Assembly (NCBI GenBank): GCA_005882525.1
Contig: VBGO01000073.1
Span: 1-13,698, forward strand
Source: Chloroflexota bacterium
Lineage (GTDB): Bacteria; Chloroflexota; Dormibacteria; CF-121
Direction: 5' to 3'
Length of the DNA stretch: 13,698 nucleotides
The translations under genes were made by a program, and so were the position numbers. Below are positions 12,554 through 13,698 of this stretch, piece after piece. Each line of letters starts with the position of its first letter. The first letter of the stretch is position 1. The notes beneath the pieces were generated by a model that was not told the DNA's origin, ran no database searches, and saw only the letters and a program-made list of their open reading frames with translations.

Positions 12554-12852
12554 TGACCACCACCGGCGACAGCAGCTCCCGCCAGGAATTGACCAGCGAG
12601 TTGGCCGCGCTCGATCGCCAGCTGCGGGACCTTTCCGAGCAGTGGGAGACCGTCGAGCGTTCCATCACGGAAAAGACCCGTCGCCGGCGCGAGCTGATCG
12701 CCCAGCAGGAAGAGACCAACCAGGACCACGGCGAGGAGATCAACCGCCTCCAGTCGGACGTCTATGCCTTACGCGACCGCCTCGACCAGTTGCGCGACTC
12801 CCACCTCGACTTCAGCGCGCTCTACCGGATCCTGCAACAGGCCAAGACATAG
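12550..12852 (+). CDS. Small coiled-coil protein, function unknown
   Basis: A 100-residue, highly charged protein, almost entirely helical. Residues about 10-85 form a heptad-like coiled coil (ELTSELAALDRQLRDLSEQW, EEINRLQSDVYALRDRLDQL). There is no signal peptide, membrane segment or cysteine. I do not recognise a family; small proteins of this kind often act as scaffolds or oligomerisation partners. The start is taken as ATG 12550 (the next codon is also ATG); an in-frame ATG at 12481 would lie upstream of the putative -10 and is less likely. A leader ORF overlaps the start, and a strong terminator follows 3 nt after the stop. Confidence 0.75.
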   Translation: MMTTTGDSSSRQELTSELAALDRQLRDLSEQWETVERSITEKTRRRRELIAQQEETNQDHGEEINRLQSDVYALRDRLDQLRDSHLDFSALYRILQQAKT

Positions 12853-12855
12853 GGA

Positions 12856-12880
12856 AACCCCCGGCATCGCGCCGGGGGTT
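12856..12880. terminator. Strong intrinsic terminator, probably bidirectional
   Basis: AACCCCCGGC and GCCGGGGGTT form a perfect 10-bp stem around the 5-nt loop ATCGC, starting 3 nt after the coiled-coil gene stop and ending 40 nt before the acetyl-CoA synthetase stop. The A and T bases at the stem ends make it symmetric, so it can serve both converging genes, although the T run is short. Confidence 0.8.
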
Positions 12881-12920
12881 GTCGCCATCAGACTCGATCA
12901 GGTCGCTCTACGTTGGTCCG

Positions 12921-13698
12921 CTACTCCGCCTGTCCGAACTTCTTGATCTCCTCCAGTTCCTGGGGGGTCAGTTCGCGCGGAAGCTCGCCGCGCTTGACCT
13001 TCTCCGCCTGGACCTTCTGCCGGATCGTCTCCACGATCTCCGGATTTGCGAGCGTCGTAATGTCGCCGGGGCTCGTGAAATTGGAGATCCCGGCGATCAC
13101 CCGGCGCATGATCTTGCCCGATCGGGTCTTTGGCATGTCCGGGACGATCCAGACACTTTTCGGCCGCGCGACTTTGCCGATCAAATTGTCGATCGCGCCG
13201 GAGACCTTCTCTTCGATCTGCTTGCTCGGTTTTTGCCCCGGCTTCAGGGCGACGTACATCTCCACCGCTCGGCCCCTCACTTCATCGATCACGGGCACCG
13301 CCGCGGCCTCGGCGATCTCATCCACGGTGAGGGCCGCCGATTCGAGCTCCTTGGTGCCGAGCCGGTGCCCCGCGACGTTGATGACGTCGTCGACGCGTCC
13401 GAGGATGCGGAAGTAGCCGTCTTCGGCCTGTAACGCCCCGTCGCCCGCGAAATAGGGCCAATCGTGCCAGTCCTTGCTGTTTTTGTTCTTGTTGTACTTC
13501 TGGTAGTACGTCGACACGAAGCGGTCCGGATCGCCGTAGATCGTCTGGAAGATGCCCGGCCAGGGGTTGCGGATGCAGATGTTGCCGGCCTTTGTGCTCC
13601 CCTTCGGGACGGGCTTTCCCTCCTCGTCGAGGATGACGGGGAAGATGCCCAGCACACCTGGACCGCAGCTGCCAGGCTTCATCGGCTGTAGGGCGGGC
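12921..13698 (-). CDS. acsA: AMP-forming acetyl-CoA synthetase, C-terminal part (5' end beyond right edge)
   Basis: The last 258 residues of an ANL-superfamily acyl-CoA synthetase are visible; the frame remains open to the window edge. The match to Acs is strong. KPGSCGPGVLGI starts the fragment, PWPGIFQTIYGDPDRF matches the Acs PWP motif, YFAGDGALQAEDGYFRILGR holds the ATP-binding aspartate and hinge region, and VDDVINVAGHRLGTKELESA is the family signature. MPKTRSGKIMRR contains the catalytic lysine that protein acetyltransferases modify in other bacteria. The enzyme makes acetyl-CoA (or a related short acyl-CoA) from acetate, ATP and CoA through an acyl-AMP. An extra charged tail of about 45 residues follows the usual end (SPGDITTLANPE to KKFGQAE). 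Close propionyl-CoA synthetases cannot be excluded without the N-terminal part. Confidence 0.93.
   Translation of the reverse strand, partial: PALQPMKPGSCGPGVLGIFPVILDEEGKPVPKGSTKAGNICIRNPWPGIFQTIYGDPDRFVSTYYQKYNKNKNSKDWHDWPYFAGDGALQAEDGYFRILGRVDDVINVAGHRLGTKELESAALTVDEIAEAAAVPVIDEVRGRAVEMYVALKPGQKPSKQIEEKVSGAIDNLIGKVARPKSVWIVPDMPKTRSGKIMRRVIAGISNFTSPGDITTLANPEIVETIRQKVQAEKVKRGELPRELTPQELEEIKKFGQAE

Noticed and set aside
1..13698. CRISPR arrays, insertion sequences, integrases, toxin-antitoxin pairs or phage genes
   Set aside because: No regularly spaced repeats, transposase or integrase motifs, or terminal inverted repeats were seen; the tRNA genes show no adjacent integrase or duplicated attachment site.

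Overview
This 13.7 kb window is GC-rich, gene-dense bacterial chromosome. It carries two tRNA genes, eleven clear protein genes (one cut by the right edge), one lipoprotein gene cut by the left edge, and two small ORFs that conventional gene calling would probably miss. Nothing marks it as phage, plasmid or transposon. The gene set (three-subunit proton-translocating transhydrogenase, a MrfA/MrfB-type repair pair, a PIG-L deacetylase, TANNNT boxes placed as in leaderless genes, a Gram-positive-type LexA box) suits a non-proteobacterial soil or sediment lineage near Chloroflexota/Dormibacterota or Actinobacteriota. That placement is inference from style and content; no marker gene settles it.

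Layout, left to right. Positions 1-249 (minus): 5' part of a lipoprotein gene, starting only 7 nt behind tRNA-Gly(GCC) (257-329, minus). Positions 472-1764 (plus): secreted coiled-coil M23 peptidase, overlapping tail to tail by 11 nt with the next gene. Positions 1754-5265 (minus): a translationally coupled pair, a DUF1998-type DEAD/DEAH helicase (MrfA/YprA) and a DEDD exonuclease with C-terminal helical repeats (MrfB/YprB). In Bacillus subtilis this pair repairs mitomycin C damage. Its promoter (5275-5303) holds a 16-bp palindrome matching the Gram-positive LexA/SOS box in the spacer between -35 and -10. Positions 5318-7349 (minus): a compact three-gene unit of rhodanese-E1 adenylyltransferase, PIG-L deacetylase and a 49-residue ORF with a hydrophobic segment, with 1-nt and 4-nt overlaps. 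Positions 7383-8462 (minus): isocitrate dehydrogenase whose C-terminus is scrambled by a small deletion and frameshift. Positions 8506-8955 (plus): SnoaL-like protein, divergent from it. Positions 8980-11824 (plus): pntAA-pntAB-pntB with 4-nt overlaps. Positions 11919-12421 (minus): msrB directly behind tRNA-Phe(GAA). Positions 12530-12880 (plus): a coiled-coil protein preceded by a 7-residue leader ORF and ended by a strong terminator. Positions 12921-13698 (minus): C-terminal part of an AMP-forming acetyl-CoA synthetase.

Themes: NADPH supply (transhydrogenase, isocitrate dehydrogenase), oxidative and genotoxic stress (MsrB, MrfAB), and cell envelope (M23 peptidase, lipoprotein). The observation most worth testing is the LexA-like operator on mrfAB. 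Next come the two tRNA genes abutting start codons, the repeated -10/start-codon spacing that suggests leaderless transcription, a palindromic element translated inside mrfB, and the damaged isocitrate dehydrogenase.
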